Origin: Hyphomicrobiales bacterium
Lineage (GTDB): Bacteria > Pseudomonadota > Alphaproteobacteria > Rhizobiales > Aestuariivirgaceae
Length of the DNA: 64,000 nucleotides
NCBI GenBank assembly: GCA_025363755.1
Contig: JANYLQ010000064.1
Span: 1-64,000 of the forward strand
Reading direction: 5' to 3'
Positions 46,775-56,675 of the stretch are shown here, in pieces. Position 1 is the first letter of the stretch; each line of letters begins with the position of its first letter. Made by a program: the position numbers and the translations under genes. The notes below the pieces were generated by a model. It did not search any database and was not told where the DNA came from. It saw nothing but the letters and a program-made list of their open reading frames with translations.

Positions 46775-47260
46775 ATGGTCAATTTTGGCAAATGGTCAGA
46801 CCCAAGTGTTCCACATAAAGGTTGGGCCTGCACTTATATTGAAGATTTAGGCTCGCCCGACCAAACATGTGAAATGTGCGAGAAAGAGCATATAAGGTAT
46901 GTCCATTACATGTCTCATCCGGACTATCCAGGTGAGCTTCAGTGCGGATGTATTTGCGCGGGAAATATGGAGGCCAATCTCGTTGCCGCCCAAAACAGAG
47001 AGGCAAAGCTTAGAAACCGCTCCTCCAGAAAACGGAACTGGCCGAAACTCAGAGGTTGGCATACGAGCGTTAAAGGCAATCTCACGATGACAAAAGATGG
47101 CTACAGAATAACTCTTTTCAAATCTGGCCAAGGCTTCAAAGCATCAGTCGTTGAGTTGACCAAGAATGTGCCATTCTACTCAAAAAGAATTTTCAAACTT
47201 GAACTGGAAGCACAGAGTGCTTCTTTCGACCAAGTCGAGCATATGAAAGAAAACAATTAA
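46775..47260 (+). CDS. Cys-rich, putative zinc-binding protein of unknown function
   Basis: A 161-residue soluble protein. CEMCEKEHIRYVHYMSHPDY and CGCICAGNME contain a CxxC pair, two His and a CxC, suitable for one zinc ion. A basic segment (AKLRNRSSRKRNWPKLRGW) follows, then a beta-rich C-terminal part (GYRITLFKSGQGFKASV). I recognise this as a recurrent family of hypothetical proteins in proteobacteria, but no function is known to me. It is nine bases after the HigA gene and shares its strand, so it may belong to the same operon, which is then closed by a terminator. Confidence 0.8.
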   Translation: MVNFGKWSDPSVPHKGWACTYIEDLGSPDQTCEMCEKEHIRYVHYMSHPDYPGELQCGCICAGNMEANLVAAQNREAKLRNRSSRKRNWPKLRGWHTSVKGNLTMTKDGYRITLFKSGQGFKASVVELTKNVPFYSKRIFKLELEAQSASFDQVEHMKENN

Positions 47261-47282
47261 GGGCCGCATATCTGCGGCCCTT
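47259..47282 (+). terminator. Stem-loop after the Cys-rich protein gene
   Basis: AAGGGCCGCA-TATC-TGCGGCCCTT, a perfect 10-bp stem. The T-tract is short (TTCACTGTTTC), so it could serve both this gene and convergent ilvC. Confidence 0.7.
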
Positions 47283-47331
47283 CACTGTTTCTGGATCACG
47301 AAAAAAGTCCGGTAACACGTACCTTTCGGTG

Positions 47332-48366
<1,035 letters not shown>

Positions 48367-48401
48367 TTAAATGATGGGGGGGAATTAGCGGGCTGGGGCA
48401 A

Positions 48402-49589
48402 TTAAGGCAAGGGCTGTTCGCGTAAGCCCAGTTTGCCAGAAACAAGGGTGGCCAGCAGGCGCTGTGCGGGTGGCAAACGGCTTATGCCCGCCACAAGATA
48501 ATCGCGGATCAGGGGCAACAGGATTGAGTCTGATTGATAGAACGGCGTAAACGTGGCCGACATCGCTTGGTACAGTTTGACGTGAAAGCGGCGCGCCTTT
48601 GCGTAAATTTTCAATGCTGTTTGAAGGTCGATGTTGGATTTCAGCGCATTGGTGAGCGCCAACATATCAAGCAGTGCCATATTCGCACCCTGCCCCAATT
48701 GCGGGCTGGTGGAATGGGCGCTGTCGCCGATGAATACGAGTTTGTTGCCATAGGGCAATGATAATGTGTGGTGATCATAATGTGCCATTGTCATTTGGTC
48801 TGGCGAAGTGATTGTGCCTAACAGTGATTCAGTTTCAGGCCACAGTTGTCGCAGCCGTTGCTTCCATGGCTCAAGACCACCAGCTTGCCACTCGGCATAG
48901 TTTTTGCCTTTAAGGCTCCAGAAGAAAGCAGCGTGCCGTAGATCGGTTGGGAAACGCTGGCCGATGGGCAGCACACCCATCATCACCGAAGCCAAATCAT
49001 AACGTTGTTCGAGCGCGTGTTCGTCAAAAGGCGCGCCCGGCCACGGCAAGCTGGCCCAGATGGCACCATAACTCAGGCTGCGTCGATAATCAGGGCCGGA
49101 GGCATAGGGGATTAGTGGCGAGCGGCTGTCGAGTGCATCGATCATCAGATCAAACGGGCCTTCGAATTTTCCTTTATCTAGCATCAGAGCGGATCCATCC
49201 AAGCCTATAATCTTGGACGACATTTTTATTTCGATCTGAGCTTCAGCCACGGCATTGTGCAACATATGAAATAATCCGGCTCTGTGAACCGCCAGCCCTC
49301 GGGCATCTCCCAAACTGTCATAGCGCACATCCAAAACCACGCGGCCTGATTTGACAGCTTTGCCATAAAGGCGGTGGATGGGTGCGCCAAGTTTGCGCAT
49401 CTCATCACCAAGCCCAAGCCAATCCAGCACGGCGAGGCCTGTGGGTTGCAGGATGAGGCCAGAGCCCAAAGGTTTTGGCGTATCAAACTGATCGAAGATG
49501 ATTGGGTGGTGGCCTTCGCGTTGCAATGCGATTGCTGCGGCAAGGCCTGCGGGGCCAGCGCCGCAGATGGCGATATTAAGTTTTTTCAA
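48402..49589 (-). CDS. FAD-dependent monooxygenase
   Basis: A 395-residue flavoprotein hydroxylase of the PHBH/UbiH superfamily. The FAD dinucleotide-binding ICGAGPAGLAAAIALQREG is at about 8-26, and GDSAHSTSPQLGQGANMALLD near residue 285 is the second FAD motif. The DG-type motif near 150 is changed to DLMIDALDSRSPL, so the middle motif is atypical. The substrate is unknown; the position next to ilvC gives no clue. Confidence 0.88.
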   Translation of the reverse strand: MKKLNIAICGAGPAGLAAAIALQREGHHPIIFDQFDTPKPLGSGLILQPTGLAVLDWLGLGDEMRKLGAPIHRLYGKAVKSGRVVLDVRYDSLGDARGLAVHRAGLFHMLHNAVAEAQIEIKMSSKIIGLDGSALMLDKGKFEGPFDLMIDALDSRSPLIPYASGPDYRRSLSYGAIWASLPWPGAPFDEHALEQRYDLASVMMGVLPIGQRFPTDLRHAAFFWSLKGKNYAEWQAGGLEPWKQRLRQLWPETESLLGTITSPDQMTMAHYDHHTLSLPYGNKLVFIGDSAHSTSPQLGQGANMALLDMLALTNALKSNIDLQTALKIYAKARRFHVKLYQAMSATFTPFYQSDSILLPLIRDYLVAGISRLPPAQRLLATLVSGKLGLREQPLP

Positions 49590-49704
49590 ATGAGGACTGC
49601 CATCATCTAAACATTACTTTCTTATAATGTGCCTCATGCCAATTGGACTGTTAGTTTAACGGAAATCAGTTTGCTCCAAATTTCAATATCATAAGGATCG
49701 TCAT

Positions 49705-50100
49705 ATGAAACAGTTTCTTTTAGCGCTTATGTTAATTGCCGTTCCTGTCGCTGCCTTCACAGGATTTGAGATGAAGTTTGGGGCGAAGTCCGCAATAGCG
49801 GCAGGTGCGACTAGCCTTGGTGATCTATCTAAGTTGAAAGCCATCATTGCCGATGTGCAGGCTATTGCTGATAAGGGCGATTTAGTGGCTGCTGAAAAGC
49901 GCATTCGCGATTTTGAAAATGATTGGGATGTTGCAACGAAAACTTTGCGCGGGCTGAACAAAGAAGATTGGGGCCATATTGATGATGCCTCTGATGCGGC
50001 ATTGAGTGATTTACGTGAGGCCAAGCCCGATGCAGCAAAAGTGAAGGTTACGCTGGCTGCATTGATGGCCGCGCTCAATGATCCTTCCAAAGCACCATGA
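49705..50100 (+). CDS. Small exported helical protein, unknown function
   Basis: A 131-residue protein with a signal peptide (MKQFLLALMLIAVPVAAFTG, cleavage possibly near 34 at SAIAAGA). The mature part is helical, with KLKAIIADVQAIADKGDLVAAEKRIRDFENDWD followed by a Trp-containing segment (EDWGHIDDASDAAL). The family is not one I can name. Its stop overlaps the start of the DUF347 membrane protein gene (ATGA), so the two are probably functional partners. Confidence 0.75.
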   Translation: MKQFLLALMLIAVPVAAFTGFEMKFGAKSAIAAGATSLGDLSKLKAIIADVQAIADKGDLVAAEKRIRDFENDWDVATKTLRGLNKEDWGHIDDASDAALSDLREAKPDAAKVKVTLAALMAALNDPSKAP

Positions 50101-50888
50101 TTATTTCTGAAGATACCCCGATGTCAAACACCGCCGCCCTGCCCCAGTTTAACCGCGTTCCTAAAGTGACGTTTGATTTTTGGTTGATCAAATTGATGGC
50201 CGTCACCATGGGGGAAACGGCGGCGGATTATTTGGGAGTCAATCTGGGATTGGGACTAACAAAAACATCGCTATTAATGGCAGGTGTCTTGTTGGTGGCA
50301 CTTTGGTTTCAGTTTCGGCAGAAGCGTTATGTGCCTTGGGCATATTGGCTGGCCGTGGTTTTGATCAGCATTGTCGGCACACTGGTGACTGATAATCTGG
50401 TGGATAATTTTGGTGTGCCGCTGTGGACGACCACGATTATTTTTACTGTGGCGTTGGCGGCGACTTTCGCAGTTTGGTATAATTCAGAGAAAACACTTTC
50501 GATCCATTCGATTTTTACGAACAGTCGCGAAGCATTTTACTGGTTGGCGATTCTGTTTACCTTCGCACTTGGTACAGCGGCGGGTGATTTGGTGGCTGAG
50601 TATTTCGGTCTTGGCTATATGGGCACTGGTGTTCTGTTTGGCATGGTTATCGCTTCGTTGTCGTTTGGCTATTTTGTCTTGGGACTTGATGCGATTTTGG
50701 CGTTCTGGCTGGTCTATATTTTGACGAGGCCACTGGGTGCATCATTTGGTGATTTTCTGTCGCAACCAAAAGAATATGGCGGCTTGGCCTTGGGCACGAT
50801 TATCACCAGCGTGATTTTCTTAAGCGCGATTGCGGCGATTGTTGCTTATATGAGTTTCACCCATGAAGGCGAAGAATTGGCGGCTTAG
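50097..50888 (+). CDS. DUF347 (COG4705) membrane protein
   Basis: A 263-residue inner-membrane protein with about eight helices built from four related units. Each unit has a small-residue motif ending in Asp near the membrane centre: MGETAADYLG, GTLVTDNLVD, GTAAGDLVAE and LGASFGDFLS. This four-fold repeat defines the DUF347 family; transport of a cation or other small solute is plausible from the buried acids but not shown. The start at 50097 overlaps the previous stop; an in-frame ATG at 50121 is an alternative. Confidence 0.85.
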   Translation: MIISEDTPMSNTAALPQFNRVPKVTFDFWLIKLMAVTMGETAADYLGVNLGLGLTKTSLLMAGVLLVALWFQFRQKRYVPWAYWLAVVLISIVGTLVTDNLVDNFGVPLWTTTIIFTVALAATFAVWYNSEKTLSIHSIFTNSREAFYWLAILFTFALGTAAGDLVAEYFGLGYMGTGVLFGMVIASLSFGYFVLGLDAILAFWLVYILTRPLGASFGDFLSQPKEYGGLALGTIITSVIFLSAIAAIVAYMSFTHEGEELAA

Positions 50889-51629
50889 TTAGACGTCACC
50901 AATTGCTTCGCGGAACAGCCTTACGGTTTCAGCCATTCCAAATGTCATTGCATCTGCGGTGATGGCGTGGCCGATGGAGACTTCCTTAAGATTGGGCAAG
51001 GCTTCGACGAGGCGCGGCAGATTTTCGCGCGTTAGATCGTGGCCAGCGTTGAGGTCGATGCCAATTTTTGCAGCGGCTTTTCCTGTAGCGATCACTTTGG
51101 CCAATTCGATTTTCATTGTCGCTTCGTTCAAAGCGCCGCCGTAAGGGCCTGTGAAGATTTCGATCCGGTCGGCACCCGTGACCTTGGCGAGAGCGGGCTG
51201 TGACGGATCAGGATCAACAAACAAAGCCACGCGCATGCCTTGCAATTTTAAGCGTTGGACAATGGGGGGAAGAAGATTTCCGCTCTGAACAAAATTCCAG
51301 CCATGGTCAGACGTGCCCTGCCCCGGCAAATCAGGAACCAATGTCACTTGATCGGGCTTGTTTTCTTCGCAAAGTTCAAGGAACCGTTCATCCGGATAGC
51401 CTTCGATATTATACTCACGACCCGAAAATTCGTTGCGGATAAGATTGCGCAACACTGGCACATCGGCATAACGGATATGGCGTTCATCGGGGCGCGGATG
51501 AATGGTAAGGCCGACAGCACCCGATTGCAACGCAATGCGACCCAGTCCTTCGAGCGATGGCCAAGGCACATCGCGGCGGTTGCGGAGATATGCGATGGCG
51601 TTGACGTTGACAGAAAGTTTGCAGTTCAT
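50889..51629 (-). CDS. pdxJ: Pyridoxine 5'-phosphate synthase
   Basis: Joins 3-amino-1-hydroxyacetone phosphate with deoxyxylulose 5-phosphate to form pyridoxine phosphate, in the DXP-dependent vitamin B6 route. 246 residues, TIM barrel. It has LSVNVNAIAYLRNRR at the start, LTIHPRPDERHIRY near 40-53, and GIDLNAGHDL and EVSIGHAITADAM in the C-terminal half. Its presence implies deoxyxylulose phosphate is made somewhere in the cell, relevant because dxr is missing from its usual site. Certain. Confidence 0.96.
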   Translation of the reverse strand: MNCKLSVNVNAIAYLRNRRDVPWPSLEGLGRIALQSGAVGLTIHPRPDERHIRYADVPVLRNLIRNEFSGREYNIEGYPDERFLELCEENKPDQVTLVPDLPGQGTSDHGWNFVQSGNLLPPIVQRLKLQGMRVALFVDPDPSQPALAKVTGADRIEIFTGPYGGALNEATMKIELAKVIATGKAAAKIGIDLNAGHDLTRENLPRLVEALPNLKEVSIGHAITADAMTFGMAETVRLFREAIGDV

Positions 51630-51704
51630 AGCTGTTCATTAGCAGGGCTAAGTTTAGGTTTCTATGATCCAATTGTCTCGATTGTCATCAGTCCACTAAA
51701 AGCT

Positions 51705-52265
51705 TTAAACCTTCATCGCCTCGAGCCCTCGACTGATCGCAGCCACGCCGGTACGCGAGACTTCGACCAAACCTAACGGCACCATCAGCGATATGAACTG
51801 GTCGATCTTGTCGGGCTTGCCTGTGAGTTCGAACACGAAGCTATCGGTTGAAGCATCTACCACTCGCGCGCGGAAGGCGTCAGCCAAGCGCAAGGCTTCG
51901 ACACGCTTGTCGCCTTCGCCTGAAACTTTAACCATGGCCAATTCCCGCGCGAGGAAGTTTCCTTGCAGGGTTAAATCGGCAACGGAATGGACGAGAACCA
52001 TACGTTCGAGCTGAGCTTTGATTTGCGCAACCACGGGCGCCGTTCCGCTGGTCACGATCGTAAAGCGCGAAACATGTTTTTCATGTTCGGTTTCCGAGAC
52101 TGTGAGCGAGTCAATATTATAGCCTCGCCCGGCAAACAGGCCGATGATGCGGGCCAGAACGCCCGGTTGGTTTTCGGCGACCACGGCAAGTGTGTGAGTG
52201 TTCACTTCTAGCTTTTTCGTGTCGATGAAATAGGCCGAACCCGATGCTTCTTTATGTGCGTTCAT
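51705..52265 (-). CDS. ilvN: Acetolactate synthase small subunit
   Basis: Regulatory subunit of acetohydroxyacid synthase, 186 residues. An ACT domain (HTLAVVAENQPGVLARIIGLFAGRGYNIDSLTV) senses valine, and the C-terminal ALS_ss_C domain ends it. A 25-residue N-terminal extension precedes the ACT domain. It follows ilvB after 11 bases in the same transcript. Certain. Confidence 0.96.
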   Translation of the reverse strand: MNAHKEASGSAYFIDTKKLEVNTHTLAVVAENQPGVLARIIGLFAGRGYNIDSLTVSETEHEKHVSRFTIVTSGTAPVVAQIKAQLERMVLVHSVADLTLQGNFLARELAMVKVSGEGDKRVEALRLADAFRARVVDASTDSFVFELTGKPDKIDQFISLMVPLGLVEVSRTGVAAISRGLEAMKV

Positions 52266-52276
52266 TTTTGTGATCC

Positions 52277-54049
52277 TTAAACCAGAGCCTTGCCCTTGGC
52301 ATCAATCGCGCTACCTACTTCTTCATCCGAAACATCTGCACCCAGCAGCATCTCGTTATGCGCCTTGCCAGACGGAATCATTGGGAAGCAATTGGCCAGA
52401 TTGGCGACGCGGCAATCGAAGATCACCGGATGGGGCGAGGCAATCATGGCCTTGATTGCATCATCAAGCTCGCCCGGTTTTTCGCAGCGCATGCCAACAC
52501 CGCCATAAGCTTCGGCAAGCTTCACAAAATCTGGCAGAGCTTCCGAATATGATTCACTCAAGCGATTGCCGTGCAGCAATTGCTGCCACTGGCGCACCAT
52601 GCCCATATATTGATTGTTCAAAATGAAAATCTTGATCGGCAATTTATATTGAATGGCAGTGGAGAATTCCTGGATGGTCATCTGCACCGAGGCATCGCCA
52701 GCAATGTCGATCACCAATGATTTGGGGTGCGCCGCCTGCACACCAACTGCGGCGGGAAGGCCGTAACCCATGGTGCCAAGGCCGCCAGATGTCATCCAGC
52801 GGTTTGGCTCTTCAAAGCGATAAAACTGCGCCGCCCACATTTGGTGCTGGCCCACTTCGGTGGTGATATACGTGTCCATGTCTCTGGTCAGCGCAAACAG
52901 CCGCTCAATGGCATATTGTGGCATGATCACATCTTTGTTGCTGCGATATTTCAGCGAGTCGACTGACTTCCATTTGCCAATCTCGGTTTTCCACGAGGAC
53001 AGAGCCTTGTGATCAAGCGCATGCTTGTGCTTCTTCCACGATGCAATCATTGCTTCCAAAGCAGCTGCCACATCGGCAATCACCGGCACAGCCACGCGCA
53101 CTACTTTATTGATTGATGAGGGATCAATATCGATATGGATTTTTTTGGAGTTGGGTGCAAAGGCGTCCAAGCGCCCGGTGATGCGGTCATCAAACCTTGC
53201 GCCCACATTGATCATCACATCGCAATCATGCATGGCCATGTTGGCTTCATAAGTGCCGTGCATGCCCAACATGCCAAGCCATTCTTTGCCCGATGCGGGA
53301 TAAGCGCCGAGGCCCATCAAGGTGGAGGTGATGGGAATGCCTGTCAGCTCGACAAATTCGCGCAGCAATTTGGATGCGCGTGGGCCGGAATTGATCACGC
53401 CGCCGCCTGTATAAAAAAGCGGTTTCTTGGCAGTGGCCATCAAAGCCACAGCGGCTTCAATAGAAGCCATATCCGGCTGGGTTTTGGGCTGATATGATTT
53501 TACGATCACGCCAGTTTTGGGTGTGTATGTGCCTTTGGCGAATTGAACGTCCTTGGGAATATCAACAACCACTGGGCCAGGCCTGCCCGTCATGGCCACA
53601 TAAAAAGCCTCATGCATAATACGTGCGAGATCATTCACGTCCTTCACCAGCCAATTTTGCTTGGTGCAAGGGCGCGTAATGCCAACCGTGTCGCATTCCT
53701 GAAACGCGTCAGAGCCGATCAGGTGGGTCGGCACCTGCCCCGTGATCAGCACCATGGGGATTGAATCGGCCAGCGCATCCATGAGGCCCGTCACGCAATT
53801 GGTGGCACCCGGGCCAGAAGTGGCCAGCGCTACGCCGCAAAGACCCGTGGAGCGCGCATAGCCTTCGGCCATGTGGGTGGCCCCCTGCTCGTGGCGCACC
53901 AGAATGTGCTTTACTTTGTCTTGCTGGAAGAATTCATCATATATGGGAAGCACTGCGCCGCCTGGATATCCAAACACATGCTTCACGCCATGTTCAGCCA
54001 AGGCCCGCAAAACCATTTCAGCGCCGGTCATTATCATATCTTCAGCCAT
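52277..54049 (-). CDS. ilvB: Acetolactate synthase large subunit
   Basis: Thiamine-diphosphate enzyme that opens valine, leucine and isoleucine synthesis; 590 residues from the ATG at 54049. The catalytic Glu is in HEQGATHMAEGYAR near 50, the FAD region is central, and the ThDP/Mg motif is GDASVQMTIQEFSTA with the NNQYMGMVRQWQ segment near residue 470. The frame opens 15 codons upstream inside the attenuator; GAGGA places the start at 54049. Expression is under the leader-peptide attenuator at 54096-54200. Certain. Confidence 0.97.
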   Translation of the reverse strand: MAEDMIMTGAEMVLRALAEHGVKHVFGYPGGAVLPIYDEFFQQDKVKHILVRHEQGATHMAEGYARSTGLCGVALATSGPGATNCVTGLMDALADSIPMVLITGQVPTHLIGSDAFQECDTVGITRPCTKQNWLVKDVNDLARIMHEAFYVAMTGRPGPVVVDIPKDVQFAKGTYTPKTGVIVKSYQPKTQPDMASIEAAVALMATAKKPLFYTGGGVINSGPRASKLLREFVELTGIPITSTLMGLGAYPASGKEWLGMLGMHGTYEANMAMHDCDVMINVGARFDDRITGRLDAFAPNSKKIHIDIDPSSINKVVRVAVPVIADVAAALEAMIASWKKHKHALDHKALSSWKTEIGKWKSVDSLKYRSNKDVIMPQYAIERLFALTRDMDTYITTEVGQHQMWAAQFYRFEEPNRWMTSGGLGTMGYGLPAAVGVQAAHPKSLVIDIAGDASVQMTIQEFSTAIQYKLPIKIFILNNQYMGMVRQWQQLLHGNRLSESYSEALPDFVKLAEAYGGVGMRCEKPGELDDAIKAMIASPHPVIFDCRVANLANCFPMIPSGKAHNEMLLGADVSDEEVGSAIDAKGKALV

Positions 54050-54095
54050 AGACTCGTCCTCTTCTGTATGTCTCTCTAACGTCAATTCGCCCAAT

Positions 54096-54119
54096 AAAAA
54101 AGGCCCCCGAGAGGAGCCT
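54096..54119 (-). terminator. ilvB attenuator terminator
   Basis: Minus-strand AGGCTCC-TCTC-GGGGGCCT (7 bp with one T-G) followed by TTTTTT. It stands between the leader peptide and ilvB, the position of a transcription attenuator. GGGGG-TTAA-CCTCC upstream offers an alternative pairing. Confidence 0.85.
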
Positions 54120-54149
54120 ATTTTCGCGCAACACCTAATCTGCCGGAGG

Positions 54150-54200
54150 TTAACCCCCAGAGGTGATGCGCGACCGGACGACGACGAGAATGTTTTTCAT
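54150..54200 (-). CDS. ilvB leader peptide
   Basis: A 16-codon ORF, MKNILVVVRSRITSGG, with Ile, Leu, three Val and a further Ile: the three end products of the pathway. It is followed by the terminator at 54096-54119. This is the standard layout of an ilv attenuator. There is no Shine-Dalgarno, and the -10 box ends seven bases before the ATG, so the message probably begins at or next to the start codon. Confidence 0.8.
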   Translation of the reverse strand: MKNILVVVRSRITSGG

Positions 54201-54207
54201 GGGCGCT

Positions 54208-54236
54208 TTGATATGGGGAGAGAGCGGAAACGTCAA
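54208..54236 (-). promoter_or_regulatory. Predicted ilvBN promoter
   Basis: Minus-strand TTGACG, 17 bases, TATCAA, located so that transcription would begin at about 54200-54202, the A of the leader ATG. Confidence 0.7.
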
Positions 54237-54334
54237 GCCCCTTAGGATATTTGATGGCGTTGGCCCTGCTCATTGCTATGCCGCAAGGGCAATGGCAAGG
54301 TAACGGCATTAACCCAGAAGCTTCGGGAAGCCCC

Positions 54335-55537
54335 ATGTCAACAAACCATCTCGCGCAACGCATGGAAACAGTGCAGCCAAACGCAATCGGCGAACTGCTC
54401 AAATTCGGTGCTGATCCGGGGCTCATATCATTCGCAGGTGGCTATCCTGATGGCAGCCTGTTTCCGCTTGCTCAATTGAATGACGTTTATCAAACAGCCA
54501 TTTTGCAAAATGGTGCGCAGAGCTTGCAATATACGGTTTCAGATGGTGACCCGAAACTGCGCGCCCAACTTGCCGCTCGGTCGACAGCCAAAGGCACGAC
54601 CTGTACCAGCGACAATATTTTGATCTTGCAAGGTAGCCAGCAAGGCCTCGACTTAGTGGCAAAAATGCTGGTCGATCCCGGCGATATTATCGTGACTGAA
54701 AGCCCTACGTTCCTCGGCGCGATAATTGCCTTCCACCCTTGCCAGCCGCGCTACGTGGGCATTCCGATGGACGAAAATGGAATGAAAACCGAAGTGCTTG
54801 AGCAAAGGTTGAAAGAAGGCCTGAAACCAAAGTTGCTCTACACTATTCCAGACTTCCAGAATCCAACAGGTGTGACCTTAAGCTTTGAGCGGCGCAAGCA
54901 TTTGATCGCACTTGCCAACCAATACGACTTCATGATTCTGGAAGACACAGCTTACCGAGAATTGCGCTACGTTGGCGTTGAGCCAGCCACATTGAAAAGC
55001 TTGGACACGCAAGACCGTGTGATCATGTTGGGTAGTTTATCAAAGGTGCTTGCACCAGGATTAAGGCTGGGCTGGGCCAATGGCTCGGTATCGATGATTC
55101 AAAAACTGGGATTATTAAAGTTGGCGGCAGACACGCAGTGCAGCACACTCAACATGGCGGCGGCCTCGCTTTACCTTGAGCGTTATAATCTCGATGCGCA
55201 TATTGAAACATTGCGCGACGCATATCAGCGCAAGAAAAATCTGATGCTGGAGACAATCCGCCTGCACTTCCCGCAAGAGGTATCGTTCACCGATCCCGAG
55301 GGTGGCCTCTTCACCTGGCTCACCTTCCCGAATGACTTTGATTCCACGCGCTTCATGCGTGATTATGCTTTGAGCAAGGCCAAGGTGGCCTATGTGCCCG
55401 GAAGTAGCTTTTTCCCAAATGCGAATGAGCTCAACCATGCCCGCTTTAACTTTTCCGGCCAAACCGACGCTAACATTGTCAAGGGCATTTCTGCCTTGGG
55501 CGCATTACTGAAACTTGAAATGGCTAAATTATCATGA
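54335..55537 (+). CDS. PLP-dependent aminotransferase (fold type I, 2-aminoadipate/MocR-like)
   Basis: A 400-residue aminotransferase resembling the aminotransferase part of MocR regulators and LysN-type 2-aminoadipate transaminases, without an N-terminal HTH. PLP-binding features are ILILQGSQQGLDLVAKML near 100, YTIPDFQNPTGVTLS near 180 (Asn contact), and SLSKVLAPGLRLGW near 235 with the Schiff-base Lys. GGAAG precedes the ATG at 54335; the frame is open from 54251. It overlaps the following RraA-like gene by four bases, so the two likely act on one catabolic or salvage route. The substrate is not predictable. Confidence 0.9.
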   Translation: MSTNHLAQRMETVQPNAIGELLKFGADPGLISFAGGYPDGSLFPLAQLNDVYQTAILQNGAQSLQYTVSDGDPKLRAQLAARSTAKGTTCTSDNILILQGSQQGLDLVAKMLVDPGDIIVTESPTFLGAIIAFHPCQPRYVGIPMDENGMKTEVLEQRLKEGLKPKLLYTIPDFQNPTGVTLSFERRKHLIALANQYDFMILEDTAYRELRYVGVEPATLKSLDTQDRVIMLGSLSKVLAPGLRLGWANGSVSMIQKLGLLKLAADTQCSTLNMAAASLYLERYNLDAHIETLRDAYQRKKNLMLETIRLHFPQEVSFTDPEGGLFTWLTFPNDFDSTRFMRDYALSKAKVAYVPGSSFFPNANELNHARFNFSGQTDANIVKGISALGALLKLEMAKLS

Positions 55538-56193
55538 CGACTATTCACGAAGCCTCCCTTGCTCCGATTGGAAAAAATTTGGCTGAACGTTGGCGCAGTG
55601 TGCCCGTCGCCATCATTGCTGATATCAGCAAGGGGGTCTGCCAAATTGATCCGCAGATCAGGCCGCTTTGTCCGGCGGGGCATCAGCCAAAACTGTTCGG
55701 TCGAGCGGTTACGGCTCTGTGCGCTCCACCGGATTTCGGGGCTGTGCTATCTGCACTTGATCTCGTGAGTCAGGGCGATGTTTTGGTCATTGCCGCTCAA
55801 GGCAACAGCCAACACGCTATGATAGGCGAAATTCTCGGCGGCCATTTGCGCCGTCTAGGGGCTGCAGGCCTTATTTGCGATGGTTCAATTCGCGACGTTG
55901 CGGAACTTGCGAGATGGAAAGACCTTAGTTGCTATAGCCGTTTCATCACACCGCGCGGCCCGACGGGTGCGGCACTCGGCGAAGTTAACGCCTCCGTATT
56001 ATTTGGCGATCTTAAAGTGAGCCCCGGTGATTTGATTATTGGCGATGACGATGGGCTTGCAGCTCTCTCACCAATGCTGGCAGAGAGTCTGATTGTCGAA
56101 GCCGAGGCCAAAATGGCGTTGGAAATCGAGTGGCAGAAAAAACTCGCCGGTGGCAAGAGTGTTGCAGAGATTTTTGGACTGGCGCTTCCATAA
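55534..56193 (+). CDS. RraA-like / 4-hydroxy-4-methyl-2-oxoglutarate aldolase family protein
   Basis: A 219-residue protein of the RraA/HMG-aldolase family. The pattern is clear: VAIIADISKGVCQID at the start, GEILGGHLRRLGAAGLICDGSIRDV near 95-119 (the G-x3-DGxxRD active-site region) and GDLIIGDDDGLAAL near 170. Members are either class II aldolases on 4-carboxy-4-hydroxy-2-oxo acids or RNase E inhibitors. Coupling to an aminotransferase (ATGA overlap) favours a metabolic enzyme that handles a 2-oxo acid produced next door; that is inference. Confidence 0.88.
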   Translation: MTTIHEASLAPIGKNLAERWRSVPVAIIADISKGVCQIDPQIRPLCPAGHQPKLFGRAVTALCAPPDFGAVLSALDLVSQGDVLVIAAQGNSQHAMIGEILGGHLRRLGAAGLICDGSIRDVAELARWKDLSCYSRFITPRGPTGAALGEVNASVLFGDLKVSPGDLIIGDDDGLAALSPMLAESLIVEAEAKMALEIEWQKKLAGGKSVAEIFGLALP

Positions 56194-56288
56194 ATTAATT
56201 CGTGAGCTGGATTTGAATTCTGGCCCAACCAACTATTTTAGCGCCTAGCCCTCAGCTTTAATTACAGCCAGTGCGACCAACAAGCGAA

Positions 56289-56675
56289 CTATTCATAAAG
56301 TTTCTTATGATCGCTTTCGTCACTGGTTTCCACTGTGCAAAGCGTTGGGGTGACAGCTTGCAGTACTTCGGCGTCTCTGGTGGGCATGGGAAAGGAATTC
56401 ATGAAGACCGTATCGCTATCAGCCTTGGCTAGTGTTTTGAACTTGAAAAATAAACGATGATATTCTCCCCATCTAATCTTGATCTGAGAGTCCTTGAAAT
56501 TTTGGGCAGTTGTGTTGTGAACCGTGAGTGTTAATTCTTTTCTTTCATTGTCAACTGTTTTCACATCCCATTTTATGAATTTAAAAATGTCTGCCGAACC
56601 GCCGTTACACGAAACCTCGGCATAAGCCAGATTTGGCAATGTTATGGCAAAGGCAAACGCAAGAAATGTTTTCAT
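56289..56675 (-). CDS. Small exported protein, unknown function
   Basis: A 128-residue protein with a signal peptide (MKTFLAFAFAITLPNLAYA, cleavage after YAEA-type site near 19). The mature part looks beta-rich and Ig-like (VKTVDNERKELTLTVHNTTAQNF) with Cys near both ends (VSCNGG and TLCTVE). GGAG is before the ATG at 56675. I do not recognise the family. It is the first of a run of small exported proteins between 56289 and 59970. Confidence 0.7.
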   Translation of the reverse strand: MKTFLAFAFAITLPNLAYAEVSCNGGSADIFKFIKWDVKTVDNERKELTLTVHNTTAQNFKDSQIKIRWGEYHRLFFKFKTLAKADSDTVFMNSFPMPTRDAEVLQAVTPTLCTVETSDESDHKKLYE

